Of a stretch of DNA of 54,328 nucleotides, positions 42,792 to 51,299 are shown piece after piece. Where the stretch lies: positions 1 to 54,328 of the forward strand of contig DATIHR010000013.1 of the NCBI GenBank assembly GCA_035480575.1, written 5' to 3'. Every line of letters begins with the position of its first letter. The stretch's first letter is position 1. The notes under the pieces are model-generated. The model was not told the origin of the DNA. It did no database searches and saw nothing but the letters and a program-made list of their open reading frames with translations. A program made the position numbers and the translations under genes. The stretch comes from PMNU01 sp035480575. GTDB taxonomy: Bacteria; Patescibacteriota; Saccharimonadia; Saccharimonadales; UBA4665.

Positions 42792-43349
42792 CTACACTGG
42801 ACTGTCTTTAAGCCCCAACAACCAGCCGGAATAGGTTGAAGCCAAGTGTAGCGAAAACCACAGCACTACGAACAACACGTACTGCCAAAACGATAACGAC
42901 ACAAAGGGAGCGATGACTACGGCAGTACCAATAATGCTATCCAGCTGATCCCAGGGAAACCATTTTTGTCCGGGGGGCGTACCACGCTGGCGTTTAAAAA
43001 AACTTTTAACCGCATCGCCACCTAGCGCGCCGATAGCAAACAATAGCCCCATTAACAGTACCGACAGTTCCGAATAATCGACCTGGTCGGTCAGCCACGC
43101 AGCCCAACCAAAGTGTGTGGCTGCCCATTTTTGGGCGCCAAAAATAATAGTTGCCACGACAATGCCGCTCATAAGACCACGCCAGGTTTTGTGGTTACCC
43201 AAAATACGCTTACCCCGAAAAGAACGGCCAAAATCCATGGGAGCACTATATCGTTTAAGCCACGGCATTTTGGCGGCAAATATGGGCGCCATGTTGGCAA
43301 GAGCAGCCGGCAGAAAAAACCAAAAACCAAAGAGTATGTCATGCACCAT
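42792..43349 (-). CDS. CarS-like CDP-alcohol (CDP-archaeol synthase family) protein
   Basis: About 185 residues from ATG 43349 (MVHDILFGFWFFLPAALANM), polytopic. APIFAAKMPWLKRYSAPMDFG followed by RGKRILGNHKTWRG is the signature of the CarS family, which in archaea makes CDP-archaeol from CTP; bacterial members are thought to activate phosphatidic-acid-like lipids. GALGGDAVKSFFKRQRGTPPGQKW fits the second conserved loop. The start overlaps the PHP gene stop by 11 nt. The longer in-frame start at 43412 would lie deep inside that gene. Confidence 0.85.
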   Translation of the reverse strand: MVHDILFGFWFFLPAALANMAPIFAAKMPWLKRYSAPMDFGRSFRGKRILGNHKTWRGLMSGIVVATIIFGAQKWAATHFGWAAWLTDQVDYSELSVLLMGLLFAIGALGGDAVKSFFKRQRGTPPGQKWFPWDQLDSIIGTAVVIAPFVSLSFWQYVLFVVLWFSLHLASTYSGWLLGLKDSPV

Positions 43350-43992
43350 GGGTAAACACCTTTCGCAGACGATTATATTTAGGATACAGCAAGCCAAGTG
43401 GGCCTGGCGCACGACGTATCAGTCGGGCAGCTTGTAACGATGCTGGCAACGTATCCGCAGTTGGCGGGCGATCAATAAGGCTATACGTCTTGCCCCAACC
43501 ATGCCACCCATGGCTATCGCTACTGGCTGCACCAGGCAGGCTGTGTGATGCAGCCCAGTTACTAGCTGCTTGGCTATAATTTTGGAACACTGCACGACCG
43601 TTACGAACCTCAACAATATCTATCTGCCCCACAACACTATCGAGTGCCGTGGCGCGGACTCCCTTGCGTACCGTTTCAAAAGGGTGGGGCACATACACTA
43701 AGCCGTGCTGTGCTTTAATGCGCGTAATGGCCTCGGCAAGAGCAAGACCGGCGGGTATTGGTTCGTGCAAAAACAAGCCTATAATGTCGCCTTCGGTTGT
43801 CGTAATTTCCTCGCCTACAATGATAACGTTACCCAACGCTTTACGCACCTCTAACGCAAAAGTAATCGTATTGTGGTCGGTGATGGCAATGTAGTCGAGC
43901 CGCTTCGTGGCGAGCATTTGCGTATAGTGTTGCAACGAAAGTGACCCATCGGGCGAGGCGACCGAATGAGTATGTAAATCCACCTTATACAT
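43339..43992 (-). CDS. PHP-domain phosphoesterase
   Basis: 217 residues. PHP metal ligands in order: DLHTHS (5-10), AITDHNT (~36-42), GEEITT (~60), VPHPF (~100), and SDSHGW (~158). Cytoplasmic, likely a phosphatase or phosphodiesterase on small molecules or nucleic acids. It lies between two lipid-metabolism genes of the same operon (4 nt after the phosphatidyltransferase), which suggests a role with head-group precursors. Confidence 0.9.
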   Translation of the reverse strand: MYKVDLHTHSVASPDGSLSLQHYTQMLATKRLDYIAITDHNTITFALEVRKALGNVIIVGEEITTTEGDIIGLFLHEPIPAGLALAEAITRIKAQHGLVYVPHPFETVRKGVRATALDSVVGQIDIVEVRNGRAVFQNYSQAASNWAASHSLPGAASSDSHGWHGWGKTYSLIDRPPTADTLPASLQAARLIRRAPGPLGLLYPKYNRLRKVFTHGA

Positions 43993-43995
43993 GGT

Positions 43996-44625
43996 TCAGA
44001 GCGCCCTACTTATAGTGTAAAGCCGTTGTATTGCGGTATACGTAGCCAAAATAGCTATAAAGACGACTGCTATAACCAGCTGGTTCAGCAGCAGCCCAGC
44101 AATGAGCACCACCATGCGCAGTTCGAACGTTAAGAGGCCGTCCTTAAACAAAAGATTGAGCTCGTGATGGGTCAATTCTTTTTTCGACGAGGCAACGGCC
44201 GCCTCGCCCTTGGCCTTTACATAGCTAACACAAATAGATGCACCACACGCCGCTACCGCCGTGGCCGCCGTGGCCGGATGATCGCTTAGGGCAAAGGCAT
44301 AGGCCGCGCCAGTATATAAAAGCGCTTCCTTCATACGGTCCGTCGACGCGTCTAAAAGCATACCACGCGGGCTACCGCGCCCCTGCAACCGGGCAATTTC
44401 GCCGTCAAGCGTATCGAACAGTCCGAAGATAATAAGAAGCACAGCCGCTACAATATTGTTGCCATTAACCGCAATTAAAAACGCTATCGGTATATGCATA
44501 ACTACCCCGATAAGCGTCACTACGTCGGGGTGCAGCTTGCCACGAGTCAGCCGGTTCAGCCGGCGAGCAAACTGGCGCACGAGTCCGCGCACTGCAAGGC
44601 GAAACACTTCAAACACCTGCGTCAT
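43996..44625 (-). CDS. CDP-alcohol phosphatidyltransferase (PgsA/PIS-like)
   Basis: 209 residues from ATG 44625 (MTQVFEVFRLAVRGLVRQFA), about six helices. The full signature D-x2-D-G-x2-A-R-x8-G-x3-D-x3-D is present: DTLDGEIARLQGRGSPRG then MLLDASTDR. Head group unknown (glycerol-P, inositol-P or similar). TACAAT on the minus strand (44638-44633) ends 7 nt before this ATG, so the upstream start that would extend into the structured element is rejected. First gene of an operon with PHP and CarS-like genes. Confidence 0.9.
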   Translation of the reverse strand: MTQVFEVFRLAVRGLVRQFARRLNRLTRGKLHPDVVTLIGVVMHIPIAFLIAVNGNNIVAAVLLIIFGLFDTLDGEIARLQGRGSPRGMLLDASTDRMKEALLYTGAAYAFALSDHPATAATAVAACGASICVSYVKAKGEAAVASSKKELTHHELNLLFKDGLLTFELRMVVLIAGLLLNQLVIAVVFIAILATYTAIQRLYTISRAL

Positions 44626-44654
44626 CACGCATATTGTACTATATGGGTAGTACA

Positions 44655-44807
44655 ATGAACTCATTTTATATCTCCCCACAGCTGCAAAGCCACCTGACGA
44701 CACCAGATGTCAGTTTTGCTCGTCACCGTAACCACGGTTACGCTTCCTTACAAGAACTAACATCTGGCACTCGCCAGGTGGCTTTTCGCTATAGTGGGGA
44801 GACATAA
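44655..44807 (+). CDS. Leader ORF inside structured element, copy 2 (50 aa)
   Basis: A 50-codon frame beginning MNSFYISPQLQ, with FARHRNHGYAS and AFRYSG, ending TAA 1 nt before the ATG of the lipid kinase gene. It is colinear with the copy 1 ORF. Codons of the shared residues are almost all identical, so the frame may be a by-product of RNA conservation. A plausible -10 (TATGGG, 44642-44647) ends 7 nt before its ATG. Confidence 0.4.
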   Translation: MNSFYISPQLQSHLTTPDVSFARHRNHGYASLQELTSGTRQVAFRYSGET

Positions 44808-44817
44808 AATGAATTCA
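44655..44817 (+). ncRNA. Structured leader element, copy 2 (lipid kinase leader)
   Basis: Same layout as copy 1 at 4356. P1 44656-44679 with 44794-44817 (24 positions, 22 canonical pairs on the plus strand, two A.C mismatches that would be G.U on the minus strand), P2 44689-44696 with 44775-44782 (GCCACCTG/CAGGTGGC), P3 44703-44710 with 44760-44767 (CCAGATGT/ACATCTGG, perfect), then a bulged stem and the terminal hairpin CGTAAC-CACG-GTTACG. The core TTTTGCTCGTCACCGTAAC and the ends TGAACTCATTT are identical to copy 1, while P1, P2 and P3 differ yet still pair. P1 buries GGGGAG and the ATG of the downstream gene. Confidence 0.75.
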
Positions 44818-45777
44818 ATGATTAGCTTTGACCACTTTATTGTCTTTCTAAACCCGGCTGGAACGGGGGCAAAGCGATCATGGGCTAGGGTGGGGGAGTT
44901 GCAGGCACTGTTTCCAGACCATACCGTCGACGTTTTGTACACTTCTATGGATGGTCGCGAAGCGAACCAGCAATTACTTATAGGTGAGGAAGCACGGCTC
45001 GGACCACGAACCTTGTTATGTATTGGCGGCGGCGATGGCACCGTTAGCATGCTCGCCGAAACCTTAATGACCCATCCAGACCTCGTGCCCAATGCAAGGC
45101 TAACACCCATTTTGCCACTGTGGGGCGGCAATGCAAACGACCTAGCAACAATGCTGAACGGTTCAACATCGATATCGCTCAAACAACTCTTTGCTCGTGC
45201 AGGCGTGGTGCCCATACAGCCACTTGAGTGCAGACTGCAGTACAAGAATGGCAGCACAAAAACCCACATGGCTATTTGTTATACCAGTTTTGGCGGCACT
45301 GCCTATGCCTCTAAAAAAATTGCCGAGGCAGAGCATCGTAATCATCCATTGCGGAAAATGCCAGCCAGCCGGCTGCTCTTTGAGCTTGCCGCAAGTGTAC
45401 GCGAATTTATGAAAGCACCATCGTTTGCCGTTACGGAGGCAGGCCAGCAAAAAATAGTCTACGAACGCACTATCATTAACGGCGCACGGTTTGCTAAAAC
45501 CGGCGTAGTACCCATACGGCTCGACCAGAAAGCTTTTTTTGACTACACTCTCGAGAACAAAAGCCTGCTGGCCACGCCAATTGAATTTTTAGAGTCCACT
45601 CGTAAGGCATCGGTACCCAACTTTTTGAAAACAACTGCCGAATTTAATATTCAACAGGATACCCTGGCGCAGTTTGACGGCGAGGCCGAGGAAGTACCCG
45701 CCGGCACCAATGTACGGGTAACACTTTCGAAACAAACGATAAATGTATTAAGCACACAGTTAGCGAATCATTCATAG
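44809..45777 (+). CDS. Diacylglycerol kinase-like lipid kinase
   Basis: 322 residues. The DAGK catalytic motifs are present: FLNPAGTG near the N-terminus, LLCIGGGDGTVSMLAE (~67-82) for ATP binding, ILPLWGGNANDLA (~104-116), and the C-terminal FDGEAEEVPAG. Members phosphorylate diacylglycerol or related lipids (DgkB/YegS type). ATG 44809 has GGGGAG 7 nt upstream; ATG 44818 (MISFDHF) is the alternative. It lies directly behind structured element copy 2 and diverges from the CDP-alcohol operon, so lipid genes flank the element on both sides. Confidence 0.9.
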   Translation: MNSMISFDHFIVFLNPAGTGAKRSWARVGELQALFPDHTVDVLYTSMDGREANQQLLIGEEARLGPRTLLCIGGGDGTVSMLAETLMTHPDLVPNARLTPILPLWGGNANDLATMLNGSTSISLKQLFARAGVVPIQPLECRLQYKNGSTKTHMAICYTSFGGTAYASKKIAEAEHRNHPLRKMPASRLLFELAASVREFMKAPSFAVTEAGQQKIVYERTIINGARFAKTGVVPIRLDQKAFFDYTLENKSLLATPIEFLESTRKASVPNFLKTTAEFNIQQDTLAQFDGEAEEVPAGTNVRVTLSKQTINVLSTQLANHS

Positions 45778-45812
45778 TAGCGCCGGCGAACGCAAAAATG
45801 TACAGTAAAGGT

Positions 45813-47051
45813 ATGGCAAAACGGAGCGTTACCAAGAACAAAGTCCTTGCATACATCGTTCTGTTTGAACTACTAGCCATTGCCGGCATACTGCTGTGGC
45901 TGGCCGTGTTTAGCGGGCCGCGTACCACAACACTCGTCAGTACTCGCGAACCCGTACCAGTAACCTACAACTCGCCGCGGCTAGGCCTGACATTGTTCGC
46001 AAGTGGATTGCACGCGCCTGTCGATATCACCTCGCTGCCTGCCAGCGCAAAAGACAACCGCTTGTTTGTAGTCGAGCAAGCCGGCACCATTCGTACTATC
46101 GACGCAAAGGGGGCCGTTGCCACTCAACCGTTCATGGACATTACTAACAAGGTTAAGGCTGGTGGCGAAATGGGTTTGCTCGGCATGGCGTTCGACCCTA
46201 GCTTTGCCAAAAATGGCTATATATATGTCGATTATATTGACCAAACCATGAACACCGTTGTGTCACGATTTACAACTAACAAACAGACGGGCACGATAGA
46301 TACTAGCAGCGAGAAAATCCTGCTTACGCAAAAGCAACCTTATCAGAACCACAATGGCGGCGCTGTACGCTTTGGCCCGGACGGTTACTTGTACATAGCT
46401 TTCGGCGACGGTGGTAGCGCAGGCGACCCCGAAAATTACGCGCAGAATAAAAACAGCTGGCTCGGTAAGTTATTACGCGTTGATGTCCATACTGGCACGC
46501 CCTACAAAGTACCGGCCACCAACCCATTCGTCGGGCAGGCGAACGTAAAACCAGAAATCTGGGCGCTCGGGCTGCGCAATCCCTGGCGCATAAGCTTTGA
46601 TCGCAAAACAGGCGACCTCTACATTGCCGATGTCGGGCAGGGGACCATAGAGGAAATCGACGTCCAATCGCGCATTAGTAAAGGCGGCGAAAACTATGGC
46701 TGGCGCTGCTATGAAGGGGCGCATGCATATAACACGACAGACTGTCCATCTGCATCATCGTTTGTTATGCCAGTGCTAACCTACGACCACACTGGCGGCC
46801 GGTGTTCGATTACCGGCGGCAACGTATACCGCGGCTCAAGCCAAAAAGCATTAAAGGGCGCATACATATACGCAGATTTCTGTACAGGTGAACTATACTA
46901 CGCCAAGAAAGCAAAAAGTACGTGGCAGACGACACTGGCGCAGGACACTGCCTATAAAATCAGTACATTTGGCGAGGATAGCGCTGGTGAACTATACACC
47001 GCAGACCTGCCAAGCGGCACACTATACCGCATTGTCGACACCGCCCATTAG
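45813..47051 (+). CDS. Membrane-anchored PQQ-sugar-dehydrogenase-like propeller protein
   Basis: 412 residues from ATG 45813 (MAKRSVTKNK). One N-terminal transmembrane helix (~13-35), then a GDH-type six-blade propeller: LHAPVDITSLPASAKDNRLFV, GGEMGLLGMAFDPSF, YQNHNGGAVRFGPDGYLYIAFGDGG with the expected catalytic His, and EIWALGLRNPWRISFD. Members (Asd/YliI group) oxidise sugars with PQQ; no PQQ synthesis genes are present here. TACAGT (45801-45806) ends 6 nt before ATG 45813, so the ATG at 45798 lies inside the promoter. Confidence 0.88.
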   Translation: MAKRSVTKNKVLAYIVLFELLAIAGILLWLAVFSGPRTTTLVSTREPVPVTYNSPRLGLTLFASGLHAPVDITSLPASAKDNRLFVVEQAGTIRTIDAKGAVATQPFMDITNKVKAGGEMGLLGMAFDPSFAKNGYIYVDYIDQTMNTVVSRFTTNKQTGTIDTSSEKILLTQKQPYQNHNGGAVRFGPDGYLYIAFGDGGSAGDPENYAQNKNSWLGKLLRVDVHTGTPYKVPATNPFVGQANVKPEIWALGLRNPWRISFDRKTGDLYIADVGQGTIEEIDVQSRISKGGENYGWRCYEGAHAYNTTDCPSASSFVMPVLTYDHTGGRCSITGGNVYRGSSQKALKGAYIYADFCTGELYYAKKAKSTWQTTLAQDTAYKISTFGEDSAGELYTADLPSGTLYRIVDTAH

Positions 47052-47084
47052 CAGCTTGTTACTCTTATGGTAAACTGATGATAT

Positions 47085-48116
47085 ATGTTCAAGGGGATTC
47101 TGCTTTCACTGCTGTTTGCGTCAGTACCAAGTAGCAGTAATTACACCTTGCAGGCTTACGACGTCGTCAATGGCGGCGGAGCAAGCAGCAGCACTAGCTA
47201 TGGCTTGCGGTCGGCCGTCGGTGCGCCGGGCGACACGTTAAGTAGTACCAACTACAAACTACCCGCCGGCGTTAAGGCATCAATGACCGCTAGCGTGCCG
47301 CCTGCGCCAACGTTCAGTAACATCGGTAATAGTTACACGCAGCTGAAGCTGACTTTAAATACCACTGGATTTCCAACCGATTATAAATACCTTATCGCTA
47401 TTAGCGACGACGGTTTTACGACCACAAAGTACGTACAGCCCGATCAAACCATCGGCACTGGCCTTAGTATAAGCAACTACCAGAGCTACGCTGCGTGGGG
47501 CGGCAGTAGTGGGTTTTTCGTACTCGGCCTCACTTCAAGCACAACCTATACGGTTAAAGTTGCAGCGCTGCAAGGCGACGCAACCGGCAGCGGCTTTGGC
47601 CCGACCGCTAGTGCAAGCACGGTTGCGCCCAGTGTAACATTCGCCGTCTCTACCTCGGCGACCTCAACGCCGCCGTTTACCGTCAATATTAGTAACCTTA
47701 CGCCAGGAAACGTCGTATCCGGTACCGAAAGTGTTACCACTAACGTTACAACTAACGCTGTACATGGCGGCGCAGTCCTCATTAAAGACGCTAACACCGG
47801 GATACGGAGTTCGACCAAATCGTTTACACTCAGCTCGGCCACCGCCAACCTTACCAGTGCGAGTACCGGCTATGGCGCCCAAGTTACAAGCACTTCGCAG
47901 AGCAGCGGCGGGCCCATGCTCGCTACCAGCCCCTTCGATGGCAGTAGCAACTCGGTGGGCGGGCTAACGACGTCATTTCAACAACTAGCAACGTTTTCCA
48001 CAGCTGTTACCAGCGGCTCGGCAACACTCGGACTTAAGGCAAAAACAGATATATCAATACCATCGTCGACCGATTTTAGCGATACATTGACCTTGTCAAT
48101 TTCGTTGTTGTTCTAG
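47085..48116 (+). CDS. Secreted beta-sandwich surface protein
   Basis: 343 residues. A short signal peptide (~1-17), a segment NYTLQAYDVVNGGGASSSTSYGLRSAVGAPGDT typical of CPR exported proteins, an FN3-like middle (~75-180) and a Ser/Thr-rich C-terminal beta domain (~190-343). The C-terminal domain is similar in layout to that of the next gene (STGYGAQVTS...PFDGSSNSVGGL...YSDTLTL-type ending). First gene of the surface operon. Confidence 0.75.
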   Translation: MFKGILLSLLFASVPSSSNYTLQAYDVVNGGGASSSTSYGLRSAVGAPGDTLSSTNYKLPAGVKASMTASVPPAPTFSNIGNSYTQLKLTLNTTGFPTDYKYLIAISDDGFTTTKYVQPDQTIGTGLSISNYQSYAAWGGSSGFFVLGLTSSTTYTVKVAALQGDATGSGFGPTASASTVAPSVTFAVSTSATSTPPFTVNISNLTPGNVVSGTESVTTNVTTNAVHGGAVLIKDANTGIRSSTKSFTLSSATANLTSASTGYGAQVTSTSQSSGGPMLATSPFDGSSNSVGGLTTSFQQLATFSTAVTSGSATLGLKAKTDISIPSSTDFSDTLTLSISLLF

Positions 48117-48203
48117 CATTCAGGACTTGCAATTACAGCACGTTATCTGCATACTTGCCGGTAAGGATAAGCATTACCTAACAATCGAAAGGGGAACCTC
48201 ACA

Positions 48204-49256
48204 ATGCGCCGATCGTTAACCATAACCTCACAACTGAAGAGGGCGGGGCTCTACTCGCTATCTGCAGTAATGGCTTTTTCGGCCGTTGCTTTTGTCGTTG
48301 CAGGACGGAGCGCAAGCGCGGCCGAACTGTCTTCTACAATGGTTCGCTTTGACCGATTAAAGATATCTCAGCCAACAACTGGCACTGTCTGCGCTAAGCC
48401 GACAACTGCTTCAACCGAAGCAAGCGTGCAGGTTGTATTTCCAACTGGCTATACCCTCGGCACCGCGGGTAACTTTACAGTAACAACGACGAACCTGGCA
48501 TGGCCAACCGGCGCTACTGCATGGCTAGGTATTAACACCGCCACTAACGTAACGTCTCAGACGGTTACCTTTCCATCAACTGATTTAGTCGTAGGCACAT
48601 TGTATTGTTTCAACTGGGACAACACTGCGGCTGTACAGATAAAATCCAGTGCGACCAGCAACAACACGGGCACGGTTACGACACGCACCAGCGCACCGGC
48701 AACTATTGACTCGTCGACATACAGCACAGTAAGCATCAGCGACGACCAGATTGCTGTAACTGCGTCAGTGGCACAATCATTCAGCTTTGCACTGAGCGGC
48801 AACTCAGATGCTCTTGGCGCACTGTCTGTTGGCTCAGTTACTAGCAGTCCAACACCACGCACCATTACCATTAACAGCAACGCAGCAGGTGGCTGGATGG
48901 CATGGGCTAAAGATGCAAACACAGGCCTAACATCGCCGTCTACTGTCAAAACAATTGCTTCTACGACACCCGGCACCAACAGCACGCTAAGCTCAGGAAC
49001 CGAGGGTTACAACATGGGCGTTACATCGTCGCAGACGGGCGGTACGGGCACAATTACCCTGGACGCAGCATTTGACGGCACAACATCGAACCACGGCGGT
49101 GGCCTTGATACCACACTCCGCACCATTGCCAGTTCGAACGGTACAGCGAACAATGCTGTACTGACCCTAAAAAACAATGCCGCGATTGCCGGCACCACTC
49201 CTGCAGCTGCTGACTATGCTGATACTATCACCGTAGTTGGCGCAGCGATGTTCTAA
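48204..49256 (+). CDS. Secreted Ser/Thr/Ala-rich surface protein
   Basis: 350 residues. The signal peptide (~20-46) ends near SASA. The mature protein is a repetitive beta protein; its C-terminal part (SGTEGYNMGVTSSQTGGTG...AADYADTITVVGAAMF) follows the pattern found in many CPR surface proteins and in the preceding gene. It may be a major cell-surface component. AAAGGGGAA before the ATG is a good ribosome binding site. Confidence 0.75.
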   Translation: MRRSLTITSQLKRAGLYSLSAVMAFSAVAFVVAGRSASAAELSSTMVRFDRLKISQPTTGTVCAKPTTASTEASVQVVFPTGYTLGTAGNFTVTTTNLAWPTGATAWLGINTATNVTSQTVTFPSTDLVVGTLYCFNWDNTAAVQIKSSATSNNTGTVTTRTSAPATIDSSTYSTVSISDDQIAVTASVAQSFSFALSGNSDALGALSVGSVTSSPTPRTITINSNAAGGWMAWAKDANTGLTSPSTVKTIASTTPGTNSTLSSGTEGYNMGVTSSQTGGTGTITLDAAFDGTTSNHGGGLDTTLRTIASSNGTANNAVLTLKNNAAIAGTTPAAADYADTITVVGAAMF

Positions 49257-49300
49257 GACAGAACGTCACCATTATTCCGTAAAAATAAAGAGAGACACGA

Positions 49301-50371
49301 GTGACACAATCCGACCATAGAGGGTGGTTACGGACAGTTGGTATTAGTTTTGCAGTGCTTGCAAGCATATGGCTTCCGCTGGCATCAGCGATGCCGGTGC
49401 ATGCCCAGCAGGCTGACCAAGAGTTCGACATACAAGTTACGCCGGCTACATTGTCGGTTACCCTTAAGCCTGGCGTGGTCAAAAAGGCCACTGTCGGCGT
49501 CCGAAACCTGAGCAATCACAGCGAAGTCCTAAAGCCACGACTGAGCGGCTTTACAATAAATCAGCATAGCCAAAAGGTACAGCTCGACTACAAACCGCCA
49601 GTTAACATGGCGGAGTGGGTAACATTCAATCAGCGAGAGCTGTCACTGAAAGCGGGCGAGAGCAAGAACCTGGAAATTACCTACGACACGCCCACCAACG
49701 TTGGTTTTAGCTATGCCGCGGCCATAACGCTTGGTCGCGCAAACGACGAGGTTATAACAAACACCAATTCAGGCGCCAGCCTGAAGGGTACGGTCGCCAT
49801 ATTTAACCTAATCAACATCGATAGGCCTGGGGCTAAACGCGAGCTCACCGTCGAAAGTTTTAAGTCGTCGCGCGGTACTTACGAGTTCTTGCCAGCAACG
49901 TTCACCTTAACCATTAAAAATACTGGTAATGTCATAGACCAACCATCGGGTAACGTGTTCATCCAGCGTTCGGCAGGTGATGCCGAACCCATCAGTACAC
50001 TCTCTATAAATCCCGAGGGCAATTATATTTTACCCGGTAACTCGCGTGACATTACCGTCAAGTGGCAAGCTGGCTTTCCGTCGTACAAGGCAAAAGAGGG
50101 CGGCGCAAATGGCGACACGCACCTTGTATGGGACTGGAAAAACGCCAACGATTTTCGGCTTGGACGCTACGTAGCTAAGACCGTACTTGTTTACAATGAC
50201 GGACAACGCGATATACCTGTTATTACCAGTGTTAGTTTTTGGGTTTTACCCTGGCGTATAATCGTAATTTCGCTTATACTAATTATTGTGCTCCTTATGG
50301 GGTTATTCGGCTGGGGCCGGCTAATCGCATTAGGGACCAAAAAGGTACGGCGATATGCGGTACATAAATAA
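49301..50371 (+). CDS. DUF916-like cell-surface protein with C-terminal TM anchor
   Basis: 356 residues. Signal peptide (~10-35), two to three Ig-like domains beginning FDIQVTPATLSVTLKPG (~42-310), a transmembrane helix (~323-343) and a short basic cytoplasmic tail. N-terminal beta-sandwich plus C-terminal anchor is the architecture of DUF916 proteins, which in Firmicutes bind partner WxL-type surface proteins; the match is by architecture only. GTG start with AAAGAGAG upstream. It overlaps the next gene by 17 nt. Confidence 0.7.
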   Translation: MTQSDHRGWLRTVGISFAVLASIWLPLASAMPVHAQQADQEFDIQVTPATLSVTLKPGVVKKATVGVRNLSNHSEVLKPRLSGFTINQHSQKVQLDYKPPVNMAEWVTFNQRELSLKAGESKNLEITYDTPTNVGFSYAAAITLGRANDEVITNTNSGASLKGTVAIFNLINIDRPGAKRELTVESFKSSRGTYEFLPATFTLTIKNTGNVIDQPSGNVFIQRSAGDAEPISTLSINPEGNYILPGNSRDITVKWQAGFPSYKAKEGGANGDTHLVWDWKNANDFRLGRYVAKTVLVYNDGQRDIPVITSVSFWVLPWRIIVISLILIIVLLMGLFGWGRLIALGTKKVRRYAVHK

Positions 50372-51299
50372 AAAATACCGGAAATTACTTGTACTCCTCG
50401 CAGCCCTAATGGGAGGGGTTTTTATTACCCACGGCCAACCGGTCGCGGCTATTGCTGGTTTGACCGTAACACCTGCCACAGCAACCTTATCGCTTGCTAA
50501 AAACGAAGCCGAGCAAAAAAGCACCCTGACTGTTACGAACAACTACGATGTTCCTGTCGTGCTGCACTTTAGCTTTGACACCGACCAAAACGCTACCGAC
50601 CGCGACAAGCAGGCTGTATCGGCTCTTGCAGTAACGACACCCGACGCAACACTTGGCGCTGGCCAAACACTAACGCAGACTATCGTTTTATCGGCTTCTT
50701 CTAAGCTTGCACCTGGCAGCCAACAGGCAGAGGTTGTTATTTCGCAAACTGCAGTCTCGGGCACCAATGTCGGTGTACTTCCAGAGTTACGATTACCGCT
50801 CATCTTAGTCAAGGAAGACGGCGCCATAACTAGCCTCGGACTAACCAACATAGAGCAGGGGATCTTGGGCCTAGCCATCCCCAACACAGTACACACCACG
50901 CTCAAAAACACCGGCAACATGATCGCTATACCGCGCGGCGTAATCACCATTACCGCACCAAACGGCGCTGTTGTAGGGCAGGGCACCCTGAACACTGCAT
51001 CACGAGCATTAAGCCCAAGTGCCTCTGTTGATATGAGCACGCACATAACGCGTTTGCAGCGCGCAACTCTACCAGGCCCGTACCGTGTGCACGTTCGATA
51101 CGGTCTTGGCGGGGACCTCGGTGCACAGACCGTATCGGCTACTTTTGTGTATATCGCGTGGTGGCACATTGTCGCAGTTGCCCTAGTTGGCGCTGCGATA
51201 TACTACGTCGTGCAGCACGTACTCCCGGCAGTGCAATATCGCAGGCTTAGAAGACGCCCGCCGCCGAAACATACGGCTTTGGTGGGGAGGAACGTGTAA
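50355..51299 (+). CDS. Second DUF916-like surface protein with TM anchor
   Basis: 314 residues, paralogous in architecture to the upstream protein: signal peptide (~8-32), GLTVTPATATLSLAKNEAEQ beta-sandwich domains, a transmembrane helix (~270-290) and an Arg-rich cytoplasmic tail (YRRLRRRPPPKHTALVGRN). Its ATG lies inside the previous gene, and its stop codon overlaps the ATG of the next (TAATG), so all three are translationally coupled. Confidence 0.72.
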   Translation: MRYINKKYRKLLVLLAALMGGVFITHGQPVAAIAGLTVTPATATLSLAKNEAEQKSTLTVTNNYDVPVVLHFSFDTDQNATDRDKQAVSALAVTTPDATLGAGQTLTQTIVLSASSKLAPGSQQAEVVISQTAVSGTNVGVLPELRLPLILVKEDGAITSLGLTNIEQGILGLAIPNTVHTTLKNTGNMIAIPRGVITITAPNGAVVGQGTLNTASRALSPSASVDMSTHITRLQRATLPGPYRVHVRYGLGGDLGAQTVSATFVYIAWWHIVAVALVGAAIYYVVQHVLPAVQYRRLRRRPPPKHTALVGRNV

